Below are positions 46,163-56,278 of a stretch of DNA of 64,000 nt, one piece after another. A program made the translations under genes and the position numbers. Origin of the DNA: Nipponacmea schrenckii (Eukaryota; Mollusca; Gastropoda; Lottiidae); NCBI GenBank assembly GCA_030562195.1, contig CM060202.1, forward strand, positions 13,764,001-13,828,000. The letters run 5' to 3'. Numbering within the stretch: position 1 is the stretch's first letter; the number at the start of each line of letters is the position of its first letter. A model generated the notes under the pieces. The model made no database searches, was not told the DNA's origin, and saw only the letters and a list, made by a program, of their open reading frames with translations.

Positions 46163-48543
46163 GCAGCGTTGCTATTAAAGATCACGCCTAAGTGTTTATG
46201 CTCGTTTGTATCAATAAAAACTGTTTGATTAAATTTAACGGTAAATAATGAAGGCTCTAGTTTTCTTGAAAACGTCATACATTTGGTTTTTTGAGGGTTA
46301 AAAGTTACTTTCCATTTAACAGACCAGTTATGAATACGTTCTAAATCTCTGTTCAGTGTATTACGACACCCCTCTATATCATCGATACTGAGATATAGAG
46401 AGGTGTCGTCGGCAAAAAGACGAATATTAGATTCAATATCATTAGTAATATCATTTATGTAAATTATGAAAAGTAATGGTCCTAAGACTGATCCCTGGGG
46501 AACACCAGCTTTAAGATATTTCTGGGAGGAAGATTGGCCTTTGATTGTGACCGACTGTTTCCTGTTTTGGAGGTAGTTTCGGAGAAGTTTTAGTAAGTTG
46601 CCATTAATACCGATTGATGAAAGTTTGTGAATCAGACCTTGAAGCCAGATCTTGTCGAAGGCAGCACTTATATCGAAAAATATCATTTTAGTTTCTTTGC
46701 CAGAGTCTAAATTTTTTGAGATATCATCATGAATGTTAAGTAGTTGAAAAACAGTGCTATCTTTCTGTATAAAACCGGACTGAAATTTAGAGAGAATGTT
46801 GTATTTAGTGACAAAATTATAAATGTGGTTATATATAAGTCTTTCAAATACTTTACCAAGAGAGCTTATTAATGAAATTGGGCGATAATTAGAACACAGA
46901 CATGGGTCGTTTTTCTTGTGTAACGGAATTACACTTGCATATTTCCACTGATCAGGAAAAACACATAAGTCATGGGAGATGTTAAAAAGTGTTGAAAGTG
47001 GGGACGATAGGCTATTAGAACAAAGTTTGAGAATTATATTATTAATATTATCAGGACCGTTTGCTTTTCCTGTACCTAGAGATTTTAAAATTAATTCGAC
47101 GTCGGAAGGATTGAAAACTGGCTGATCAATTTGAAAATCGTTAAAATAAGTGGGAGGTAATTCATCGTCTTCGTTATTCACTTGTGCTTGATTTGTAAAA
47201 TGTATATTAAAAATATTTGCCTTTATGTGATCAGAACAATACAATTTTTCATCATGAAAAATAGGAGGAATATCTTTGGCAGAACATCCTTTCTTGGATA
47301 AAACATTACGGAGTAATTTCCACCAATTTCTATCGTTAAAAGCATTCGAGTTAATTTTAACGTTAAGTTTAGAATAATATTCTCTTTTTACCCTTCGAAC
47401 TTCTGAAATCACGTAGTTTCTGTCTTTTCTAAATTCTTGCCAAAGGACGGGTGTGTTTAAAAGTTTTGCTCTTTTGTGAATTTTGTTTCGTCTTCTAATT
47501 AATTTCCTTATGTAACCGTTCATCCACTCTACATCACGTGGTCTTATTAAAACTGTTTTATGCGGAACATATAGTTCAATTCCTTCTTTAATTTTGTTTG
47601 AAAGTTGGTTTGCACTTTTGTTAGCATCTGTTTGATCCAAAAGGCTATTCCAATCTTGATTTCTAAAATATGAATTTAGTTGAACAGGGTCAAAATCATC
47701 ATAACAGAAAATAGTTCTATAGAAAGGTTTCAATTTTGATTTATGATATATTACATTCAATTTGATTGCACAGTGATCACTTATTGTACAGGGTAAAACT
47801 TCACTTGATTCCACGAGATCGGGGCAATTGACAATAGCAAGATCTAGTAGGGTAGCAGAAGTGTCGGTAATCCTTGTCGGACTAGAAATAATTTGGAGAA
47901 GATTAAAACGATTTATAAAATCATGTAATGGACTATTCCGTATTGTTAAAAAGTTTGAGTTAAAATCACCAAGAATAATAGTATGTTTGTTTGTATCTAT
48001 GGCTGCCTCTAAGCTGTTTTCGATTAAATCCCAATAATCACGGTTTGCATTAGGTGGCCTATAAAACACTCCGACCAGATATTTGATTTTGTTATGAATC
48101 AGCTCGCACCAAACAGCTTCAAGTCCTGAAATATTGAGATCTGATCTTTGTTTAAAATAGATTGAATTACGTATGTACAAGGCAACACCCCCACCCCTCC
48201 CAACGGATCTGTTTTGTAAAATTGGAGAGTGATAACCTGGAAGAGTTAATAAGTCATTATCGGAGTTAGGAGTCAACCAGGTTTCTGAAAATGATAACAC
48301 GTCGACATCTGAGTATTCTGCTTGGATGAGATCTAGGTTGGGTATGAGGGAGCGGACATTGAGATGGAGTATACTCAGGGTAGTTGGGCCAGGATTTTGG
48401 TGTAAGTCTCCGGAAAGTAACAATAGGAAGCGAAGATGGAAACAGTGTCTAGTAGCAGTATGAGAGAAGTCAAAAGTTTTACGATATATACCCTCAGTAT
48501 TACTACTTCTGAAAACTAAAGCAGAACCAATATTTTTCGTATA
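46150..48543 (-). CDS. CR1-like LINE ORF2: 2A-like motif, endonuclease, reverse transcriptase (truncated)
   Basis: Open frame of about 797 codons with no ATG near its 5' end. A hydrophobic stretch FHLRFLLLLSGDLHQNPGP precedes the endonuclease and ends in a 2A-like motif (D-x-x-x-NPGP form). Such 2A-like sequences are known at the N-terminus of ORF2 in CR1-type elements of sea urchins and molluscs, acting by ribosome skipping or as signal sequences. The endonuclease shows HLNVRSL, FSETWL, GDFNSNF and ISDHCAI. The RT shows YRPISLISSLGK, FFDISAAFDKIW, AGVPQGSVLGPLLF and LFADDTSLYLS (catalytic FADD). The protein breaks off in the RT thumb region at NAAWMV and a stop made by the junction. Whether translation starts upstream (48936-48712) is unclear. 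Confidence 0.9.
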   Translation of the reverse strand, partial: YTKNIGSALVFRSSNTEGIYRKTFDFSHTATRHCFHLRFLLLLSGDLHQNPGPTTLSILHLNVRSLIPNLDLIQAEYSDVDVLSFSETWLTPNSDNDLLTLPGYHSPILQNRSVGRGGGVALYIRNSIYFKQRSDLNISGLEAVWCELIHNKIKYLVGVFYRPPNANRDYWDLIENSLEAAIDTNKHTIILGDFNSNFLTIRNSPLHDFINRFNLLQIISSPTRITDTSATLLDLAIVNCPDLVESSEVLPCTISDHCAIKLNVIYHKSKLKPFYRTIFCYDDFDPVQLNSYFRNQDWNSLLDQTDANKSANQLSNKIKEGIELYVPHKTVLIRPRDVEWMNGYIRKLIRRRNKIHKRAKLLNTPVLWQEFRKDRNYVISEVRRVKREYYSKLNVKINSNAFNDRNWWKLLRNVLSKKGCSAKDIPPIFHDEKLYCSDHIKANIFNIHFTNQAQVNNEDDELPPTYFNDFQIDQPVFNPSDVELILKSLGTGKANGPDNINNIILKLCSNSLSSPLSTLFNISHDLCVFPDQWKYASVIPLHKKNDPCLCSNYRPISLISSLGKVFERLIYNHIYNFVTKYNILSKFQSGFIQKDSTVFQLLNIHDDISKNLDSGKETKMIFFDISAAFDKIWLQGLIHKLSSIGINGNLLKLLRNYLQNRKQSVTIKGQSSSQKYLKAGVPQGSVLGPLLFIIYINDITNDIESNIRLFADDTSLYLSIDDIEGCRNTLNRDLERIHNWSVKWKVTFNPQKTKCMTFSRKLEPSLFTVKFNQTVFIDTNEHKHLGVIFNSNAAWMV

Positions 48544-48711
48544 TTATACCAATGAACATATTCGGCTCGAACGTAAAGTTATCTGTAATGGAAAAGCTGT
48601 AAAAGAGAAAAAAAGATATGTGAAATAGACAATTAAAGGAAGATAAACACAAAACAAATGTACAAGATAATAAATATATACAATATATTACAAACAATAT
48701 ACACCCTGTTT

Positions 48712-48936
48712 TCATGACTGCACTGGGGTGTGTGGGGTTTGGTATGGTGGTAGGGGATTTTTATTTATGCGGGCCAGGATGTCAGCTCTCGTCCAGTATA
48801 AAGGTTGAGGCGTGTAGCCCGTGACATGATCAGTCGTTTGGAATGTTGTTGTTTTAACGGGACGATTGGAATGTTGTTGCTTTAGCGGGACAAACAATAT
48901 GTTGAACATTTGGCTATTATAATATACAAGAAGCAT
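48712..48936 (-). pseudogene. Possible N-terminal piece of the CR1-like ORF2
   Basis: An open stretch between ORF1 and ORF2 reading TGYTPQPLYWTRADILARIN and ending in a stop. Some CR1/L2 ORF2 proteins begin with a similar tyrosine-plus-basic leader before the endonuclease, so it may be a leader separated from ORF2 by a stop or frameshift. Weak evidence. Confidence 0.35.
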
Positions 48937-49092
48937 AACAACAATGACACAGATAGGTTACCCTAAATAGAAGCACTTTTAGGGAGACACATTCACAAAA
49001 GAGTCATTTGGCAAACCTTGGGAAGGTGCACTAAGAGGAGTCATTTGCGGGCGCAACACAAGTTTCAGCCTTGTGCTTTCAAACAGTTTTTC

Positions 49093-49881
49093 CTAATCAT
49101 TCGGAGTGCGGATGAGTTCGGTTTTACCACTTTTTGTTTTTACAAAGATTATACCATCTCTGACCCAAGTTTTATCGCATTTGTCTTCCCTGCACAATCG
49201 CCTGACTTTGTAAGCTAGTTCAGATCGCACTTTAGTAAGGTCGTCGTTGATCGATATAGTGTGGCACTTAAATACTTGATCCGCACTGGAAGTTCTTAAA
49301 TTTCTAAGTTGTTTTGCATTTTTAACATAGTCAAGTTTCGTGTAGTAACCTCTGAAGCGTACTATGATTGGTCGTGGATTATTCTCTTGATTATATTTTG
49401 CTGGATCACCAACACGGTGGCTACGGTTTATATCGTTCCTAGTAATGTTGACGCCTATTTGTTGGCCAACTTTAATGACTAAGTTGTCTGTGGATTCTCC
49501 TGGTTTCTCAATTATGCCATGAATACGAATCCCTTCCCGTCTACCGTATTGTTCAATGTCATCTAAACGATCATAAACATCGCTCAACTCTCGGCTTCTG
49601 GATTCTAATTTATTTTCAAGTTTATTGACTCTATCCTCCAGGTATTTGACATGCTCGTCGAGCTGAGAGGCGACAAGACTTGCCACGGCGTTAGCTATTG
49701 TCATTACCACAGTCTTATCTTTTAGAGCCTGTACAATTTGTTCAGCAAGATTCGAATCGCTCGTATTATCGCTCATATTGTCTGAACAGTCAGTTTCAAT
49801 AGATTCGAGATTGTCTCTAAATTTTTTAACACCTGAATCCTCGGGAGAAGAACTAGATAGGAAACGTTTGAGATTTTCCAT
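49093..49881 (-). CDS. CR1-like LINE ORF1 (coiled-coil RNA-binding type)
   Basis: Intact 262-codon frame from ATG (MENLKRFLSSSSPEDS). Residues 1-65 are acidic and Ser-rich. A leucine-heptad coiled coil spans about 72-112 (VKYLEDRVNKLENKLESRSR). Then IRIHGIIEKPGE, INRSHRVGDP, RPIIVRFRGYYTKL and ISINDDLTKVRSEL follow, the order seen in L1-type ORF1 proteins with an RRM-like then a C-terminal domain. It likely forms trimeric RNA-binding particles for the retrotransposon. No CCHC knuckle, unlike the LINEs at the right end of the window. Confidence 0.85.
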   Translation of the reverse strand: MENLKRFLSSSSPEDSGVKKFRDNLESIETDCSDNMSDNTSDSNLAEQIVQALKDKTVVMTIANAVASLVASQLDEHVKYLEDRVNKLENKLESRSRELSDVYDRLDDIEQYGRREGIRIHGIIEKPGESTDNLVIKVGQQIGVNITRNDINRSHRVGDPAKYNQENNPRPIIVRFRGYYTKLDYVKNAKQLRNLRTSSADQVFKCHTISINDDLTKVRSELAYKVRRLCREDKCDKTWVRDGIIFVKTKSGKTELIRTPND

Positions 49882-50244
49882 GAAGTCCGGTATTGAATTC
49901 TGATGCTGCTTGTAAACAAAGATGAGAAATTTACTTACAGCAAAAATGGAAACAAATGTTGAAGTAAGATGGTGTGTCCAATTGGTCTCGTAAACAGGTT
50001 CACTGCGTGTTTGTTTTGGTTACTCGATATCACTATGATGAATGCTCACTCGAGTAAGATTTATTTCACTAAAAATTCCAAAAATTTCAATGCTGCATTC
50101 CTGCTGAATTATGTAAATATATTTGTTACACGTTACAGATTATTTGACTGTTTTTAAGAGCAGCTACCACCATTTTAAGACAAAATTATCAGAGCTCAAT
50201 TGACTGCGACTTGCTATCGGACGCCATCTTGGAAGAATATGTCC

Positions 50245-50830
50245 TTATCCACTCCGTACCCCCTCCTCAACTTTCTTTAAGCCCCTAACTCTCCTCTTCA
50301 CTCCTTTATTCGATCTAATCTCATTCTCTCATGCCTTCCTCCTATTATTCCTATGACACAAACCCCTAATTCAGTCAAATATCTGCTATCCTCATATATT
50401 TTCCCTTTTTCTTACACCTTGTACCTATTCTAATCCACCTCTCCCACCCACTTCACATGATCTCCTTTGCCACCACACCCTTTTCAACCACCCACACACT
50501 CTATGGCTATATTCCTCGCCCAACCACTAATCAATCTCTCCCATCCACTCCACCAATGCCCTCCCCACAATGCCCTCCCTTTTTCACTATATGTCTGTCT
50601 TCCTTACCCGCACACTTATCCTTCTTTCCTATGTACTCCACATTATCTCCTCCGCTCTCCCGTCACATCCTCCCATGGTCTTCACGTCTTTCTCCCTTCC
50701 CTTAATCTGTTATGCCCCCCACCCATTTCACTGGATATTTGCCCACTCCCGGCCAACTTCAAACCTACTTTTCCCATCAATTTCTCCTCTGCCCATGTCA
50801 CCCCTGCTTATATTCCCCCAATTGGACCAC
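50245..50830. repeat. C/T-rich low-complexity tract
   Basis: Nearly 600 bp with C and T dominant and G scarce on the plus strand, full of CCCTCC, TCTCCC and CCACTCC runs. Open frames cross it (50457-50874) because stops are rare in such composition; none looks like a protein. It starts where the CR1-like element ends. Confidence 0.8.
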
Positions 50831-51883
50831 AGTACATGTCCGGGAACTTCTCGTTGAACCTCATGGAAGTCTAGACGTAAGTCAGTTTTTATAGTGGTCT
50901 GGTAGTAACCATTTTATGACAAGACGTAGGTCCAATTGTTATATCCGGGCTAGAGGTAGTTCTGATGGTAGGTATATTTGGGCCAAAAATAGGTTTAGTA
51001 GTAGATATAGAAGGGTTAGAAGTAGATCCTGTATATAAAAAGTATTAACCATTGTTAGTAGGTTTGCAGCAGTATAATTAATTGTTAGCCTCTCTGGCCT
51101 GCAGTATGCATGAGATTATTATATTGTTAGCTGTTGGTAGCATCTAACATTTACCTCTGAAGGCAGAAAAGGCGCCTTTGTTATTGCTACTAGCGCTTAT
51201 AGACACTAGGAGGAGTTAACAATAGGCGAATCGGGTGGTTTACGCATATAAGAAGCCAAGGCTATATTATCAACAGTTTGTCATTGTTATTTACTGAAGA
51301 ATTGTATCCCTGTGTTTCTTGTCTTTGGAGCAATGCTGTAGGTGGAGCTTGTGTATATTTCATCATAGCACATGACTGTCAAATCGTAGCCTTTCAGTTG
51401 GGCCTACCGTCTGTACATTCAACTAACTTCCCAACTATCTATACTAAGGGATAAATACTAAGCTTAAATCAGCGTCGACTACATTTCTCACGAAAAATAA
51501 TTAAACTACCTTCATCACGTCAAAAAATTTCTGGAAAAACGTCTACTTGAGGTGGACAATCTACATCTAGTGGTGGTCAGGCTGAAAATCAGAACTAATA
51601 TTAGTGTTGGCCTAACGTCAGATGTATTGCAATCTTCTACGGACAAAGTGTTCGACTAATATCAATTCTATGGCCCCTATTGGCTGCCCCACCTATTAAT
51701 TCCTAGAAACGCCACTGATATTTGATATAGATATCTTTTTAATTAGTTTATTTATTCGATTAAACTTAGAGACTAAACTTAGTTACACCACATGTTTTTT
51801 TTTATTTTCATTTCAAGATTTAGAACGTGAATTTACTACTTAAGTGGACACCTTTTAAATATTGCAGAATATATTTAGTTTAC
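50831..51883. other. Intergenic, no gene seen
   Basis: About 1 kb, with short tandem GGTAGTTCTGATGGTAGG-like words at 50900-51060. No exon or RNA gene supported. Confidence 0.45.
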
Positions 51884-52218
51884 AGTTCTTCCATCATTAA
51901 ACAAATAAGATAACTTTTATGGATATACTACTCCTTCCTTTAATTTTTGCAACGTTTCAATTCACATACAGGAATCTTTATCAAGCACAAACAATAATAA
52001 TAACAAAACAGAGTAACAACTAATATATGTATGGTAAATATGAAGTTGTTACTCTGTTTTGCTATTATTATTGTTTGTGCTTGATAAAGATTCCTGTATG
52101 TGAATTGAAACGTTGCAAAAATTAAAGGAAGGAGTAGTATATCCATAAAAAGTTATCTTTTTTGTTTAATGTTCTATCTACTTCTAAATGTCATTTAAAG
52201 ATTAGTTCTTCCATCATT
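51884..52218. mobile_element. Foldback (hairpin) element between 15-bp direct repeats
   Basis: The left arm 51896-52020 and right arm 52045-52170 are nearly perfect reverse complements (for example CAATTCACATACAGGAATCT against AGATTCCTGTATGTGAATTG) with a ~24-bp AT-rich loop. The unit is enclosed by AGTTCTTCCATCATT at 51884-51898 and 52204-52218. Transcribed, it would form a ~125-bp duplex. No coding capacity; probably a MITE-like foldback. Confidence 0.88.
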
Positions 52219-53278
52219 TATATTTTATTTATTTTTATATATAAAAATATATTGTAAATTATCATGGACGTGCAAGTAGATGGGTGATGAAAAACATGGT
52301 AAGCGTCATGTTCAATAAATAAATTCAAAAGATTAAATACATGTTCAACATACGACAGTATTATATTGTTGAAACATTCTGCCAGAAATTCTGATCTTGT
52401 TTAGACATCTCGTCAATTATCAATGACTATTAATGCCATTTAGTTAAACATTATCAATAAATTCAGCACTTTGCATAGCAATGTAGCTTAAAATGATTTG
52501 ATACAATTATAATTTTATTGTCCTACAGACAGCTGACTTTAAAGTTACTTCGATTATTGAGTTCTTTGTTTCAAAATTTGTTGATTATATACAAATGCAG
52601 ATATCAAATAAATTCATGCAACAAACAACAATGACAGCAACTAATTGAATTAATATAACCAGTGGTCGATAATGAAAATATATAAACTGGAATGATGACA
52701 TAAGTAGAACAACAGAAGAGCGCCCTGCTTTTCTGTGGGTGTGGCGATCATTGTGGACTTTGTCCCAGATAGATTGTCAAAAAGAATTATAGAAGACACA
52801 CACAAAGCCGTTGCAAATCTTGGACGTGCTCTGTTGTTGGATGGGAATCGTACGTAATCCGTGACAACGACAATTTTCGACTATCCTATGGTTTGAAATT
52901 ATGGTTATTCATGATAAAAGTACGGGAGTATATAGGTCAACACAATCACTACAATATGTCCATTTTTACCATTGGTACATCAGATGCAATTTTTGAATGG
53001 AAAATGATTATCACGTGAATATAATGGCAAAAATTCATCATAAATCATGAAATTTATGGAGAAAACATTACATATCAAGAATTATATTTTAGACAAAAAT
53101 TGATTGCTCGTACAGATTCTATCAGTAAGAAATGTGAACGTTATAAGGAATAAAGAGTTCTAATATTCAGACAGAAATTCTATCAGAGTCAACCCCTTTA
53201 ATGCATTCATTTAGAAGAAAAGCTTTTATCAAATAATTCTGAATAATTCTTAAATATTTTTTTATTGAATTTAAAGGA
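52219..53278. other. Upstream region of the small peptide gene, no gene seen
   Basis: AT-rich sequence, presumed to hold the promoter of the gene at 53342. No definite transcription-factor site is claimed. Confidence 0.4.
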
Positions 53279-53286
53279 TATAAAAG
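53279..53286 (+). promoter_or_regulatory. TATA box of the cysteine-rich peptide gene
   Basis: TATAAAAG lies 63 bp before the start codon, in GGATATAAAAGGC. Transcription would begin near 53310, giving a short 5' leader of about 30 bases, typical of highly expressed secreted-peptide genes. Confidence 0.6.
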
Positions 53287-53341
53287 GCAAAACTAAAACT
53301 CAATATTTATTCGAGGTAATAGAAACACTAAAATCATCAAA

Positions 53342-53956
53342 ATGAAAGTATCAACCGTTATTTTGTTGGGTCTCTTGGTTTTAGCAGCTGTTTCTACTGC
53401 ATCTGCAGAAAGTAAGTATTCAGTTATTACCACGAAATAATTTGGTCATTATCTTAAAAGTTGTAATAATTAGTTTTATCTACAATGTAAGTCAGTCTTC
53501 AATTTTTAACAAATATCGGTGTGTCTTTTTATCCATAAAGTGGGTTTGAAGGTGAAAGATATTTAATGATAATGAAAGAAAGATTTGTTACTGAAATAAT
53601 ATGAAAAATCTGAAGAACAATTCAGCAATATTGATCGGTTAGAATTAGGTGCAGCATCAACCATTAGACAATATTATCCACATCTAACCGTTGCTTTCAC
53701 AATCCCATATTTTGGTCAAATTTCAAGATTGCAGATGGGATTCTTCGGCAATGCCTCTTTTTGTGCGCTTTTTTATTCAAACAATGTTTGATTAACGAAA
53801 ACGTTAAGCTTATTTTTTACTTTTACAGATTGTTGTTATAAATGTAGAGAAAGAGGTGGTAAATGTGTGGGAGGTGCTCAACATTGTACTGGCAAAAGTA
53901 GACCAGTATATGTTGGCTGTCCATTTTCTAGTCACGTATGGTGCTGTATCCAATAA
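53342..53956 (+). CDS. Secreted cysteine-rich peptide, defensin-like (2 exons)
   Basis: Exon 1 is 53342-53411 and exon 2 is 53829-53956; donor GTAAGT, acceptor TTTTACAG, phase 1, giving 65 aa. Residues 1-22 form a signal peptide (MKVSTVILLGLLVLAAVSTA, then SA), cleaved probably after Ala-22. The mature ~43 residues carry eight cysteines: an adjacent pair, then C-x2-C-x6-C-x6-C-x10-C-x7-CC, beginning ENCCYKC and ending VWCCIQ. The last six cysteines, with a GG before the third and a final CC, resemble beta-defensin-like and big-defensin spacing, so an antimicrobial host-defence role is the best guess; another secreted Cys-knot peptide, including a venom-type or signalling peptide, is possible. 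An AATAAA overlaps the stop codon (53952-53957). Confidence 0.85.
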
Positions 53957-55118
53957 ATCGGCAATATAAAGCATTAATTTTTGTTTGATTTTGTCTTTCT
54001 ACTGATTTATCCCGTTTTCTACCCACTCTCCTGTCTGAATTTTATTTTGCAACATATTTGTGTCCATAGGTCAAAAGCACTACCTGAAACAAGAGTGTGT
54101 CAGATGACCTACTTCGTACTTCTCCTTAGCATGTAGATATTTTGGAAAGGGGGGGGGGGGGTGAAATGGTCTAAACAATGGAAATAAGCCAAAACAGCCA
54201 GAGACAGCTAGAGATGTGTGGTTTAAATGGCTTGGAAACAAAGGATCGACCCCAATCCACTTTTTTACTTTGGTGACAAGTTGCATCAACATTTACACCC
54301 AAGTTATGATCAAAGTATGTATGGACGACATTTGTATATAGAATTAGATGCCATTAAGTGCATGACATCTTATTCTGAATACAATTAACGTCCATCATAC
54401 TAGGAGAGCTAACAGAACAGCACCAGTTTCCGTCTTGATAGTTCTCGCTTTTCATTAATATAAGATGCCTTCCAAATTTCGATTGTACTTGTGTAGTGTA
54501 CTGGTAATATAAAAATCTTGACGCGTTATAGTGTTAAACATTTAATAACACCTTTTCTCTCACATGGCAGACATTTAAATTTAATTATATCTGAAATGCT
54601 AATAAATAAATATAACTAAATTATTTGAATCGTTATAATATTCAACATGATCATTCATGGATAATGGATCTATTTACGATAATCCAATTACCGCTGTCAA
54701 TTATGTTTAATTGTAAAACCGTTTGGACAGCAAAATTTTAATCATGCTAAATCTTCTCTCTCTGGGGGACCAAGATCAACTTTGCCAAAATCTAATAAAA
54801 GACATAACTTTCAAAGTATGTCAGCTGGCGATCTGATATTGGCTCCCTCGACATGTCAGAAAAAACAGTACCCAATTATCTGTTATAGTTTGGGAAATTT
54901 TTTCTGAAATTAACCAAAATGCTAGAGATGGTCAAGACCCAAATCTCTCAAAACTGCCCAATTCTGCTCGTGTTCTATCATTTGGACCAAGGGGACTTAA
55001 AACACACACACACACACACACAAAACCAAAACACTCGGAAAATCGACCAAAAAAGCTCAGCCTGGGGGACTAAGGCAAACTTGGCAAAATTCGAAAAAAC
55101 GCCATAATTAATCACAAT
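53957..55118. other. Intergenic, no gene seen
   Basis: AT-rich sequence with 13 G at 54149-54161, a CA microsatellite near 55003-55021 and two related stretches, GGGGGACCAAGATCAACTTTG at about 54775 and GGGGGACTAAGGCAAACTTGG at about 55064, hinting at an old duplicated repeat. Confidence 0.45.
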
Positions 55119-55134
55119 CAAACACCTTGGTCAA
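55119..55134. repeat. Left target-site duplication of the SINE
   Basis: CAAACACCTTGGTCAA, identical to 63649-63664. It borders the 3' tail of the SINE, whose plus-strand end reads ATGAAATGAAATGAATGG. Confidence 0.88.
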
Positions 55135-55476
55135 ATGAAATGAAATGAATGGAGTTTTACGTCCTACTTTTCTGCACCTTATGGGCTAACGAAGACGGAC
55201 AACACAATGCAGTGTGCTATGAGGGAAATTTTGCCAGGACAGCGGCATTAGCATGCTCTTTTTCGATTTCCAACTGTCGAGAGATCTTTAACGTGCACAG
55301 CCTGTAGCACACGTGGCCTCGGTTTATTGTCCCATCCGAACGACTAGACGTGTTTTCCATGTCAGTCCCTCCGAACTGCATCACTGACAAGGGGAAACCG
55401 GGCTGAAAAATCCGAAGGTTAATCTCGGTCTTTGCCGGGATTGAACCCGGGACCTTTAAGTTAGTGAGCAAGCGTC
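55135..55476 (-). mobile_element. tRNA-derived SINE, 3' part
   Basis: On the minus strand it starts inside a tRNA-like head, GACGCTTGCTCACTAAC, and has a pol III B-box match GGTTCAATCC within GTCCCGGGTTCAATCCCGGC. A ~280-bp body and a CATTTCATTTCATT tail follow. Its 5' end (A box) lies at 63629-63649, separated by the LINE insertion. Transcription by RNA polymerase III is no longer possible in this arrangement. Confidence 0.85.
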
Positions 55477-56278
55477 TTTTTTTTTTTTTTTTTTTCTTGT
55501 AGAAATAATTTATTCACATATTTACATAATATATAATACAATACTTTACTACCATTTTAGCAAAATGTATATACGGGGTTTTATTATGTACAAGGATATG
55601 TTTAAAACAATTTAAAATTTAGAAATAAAAATAAATGTACAAAAACATGAGCTAAAGCAATAACCCCTTCTTATAATAGGCCTAAGTTATTTACACATAT
55701 TTATATACTAGCCAGATAAGTAAGTAATAAGCTGATCGGTGTCTTATTATTCATGCAATAGTAATGAACAACGGTAATATTGTACAGTTAAGAATGTGTT
55801 ATAAAAACAGATCAATGTACACATCGTGGTACAGTAAAAATCGCGTGAGTGTTACAGTTGTATTGGAGCAGACAAAATATGAATTGTCCAATATATTTTA
55901 TTAGTTTTGGGAAAAAAAAAAAAAAAAAAACCAACAATATTTGGAAATTTGAACGATACCGATTAACTGTAAATATCTTTGATTAGAGAGTCTTTTAACG
56001 CAAGTTTGGAAAAATAAAAGGCTCTCTCTCAAAGATATTTTCTTGAAAAATGACATAACTAGATGATGTTCTAAGGCTTAGTTAGAACAATATACAAATA
56101 TTAAAGTACAATCAATATAAATCTATAATACAATGCTAAATTTTCATTCTATTATTTATATATCTAGTTTAATACTTCCATCTAGTTCTAATAAAGTAAA
56201 ACAAGCTGGGTTAATGAAATCTTTTATAAAGTTCTTATTCAGTAATGAATAATATTTGCTGATGTAGAATAAATTATC

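Larger units (their letters stand above)
46163..50240 (-). mobile_element. CR1-like non-LTR retrotransposon, 3' truncated
   Basis: Minus-strand LINE with ORF1 (49881-49093), an interval, and ORF2 (about 48543-46150) carrying endonuclease then reverse transcriptase. The RT ends abruptly after HLGVIFNSNAAW. The likely 5' end is near 50240, where the minus strand reads CCAAGATGGCGTCC. No poly(A), 3' UTR or target duplication is seen because the 3' end is replaced by the fragment at 45980-46162. Confidence 0.85.

Noticed and set aside
50457..50874. Proline/serine-rich frames of 60-135 codons
   Set aside because: Product of C/T-rich composition with few stops in three overlapping frames; no recognisable protein.
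55430..55476. tRNA gene suggested by GGTTCAATCC in a tRNA-like context
   Set aside because: Only the 3' half of a tRNA-like head is present; the A-box end is 8 kb away. It is a split SINE.
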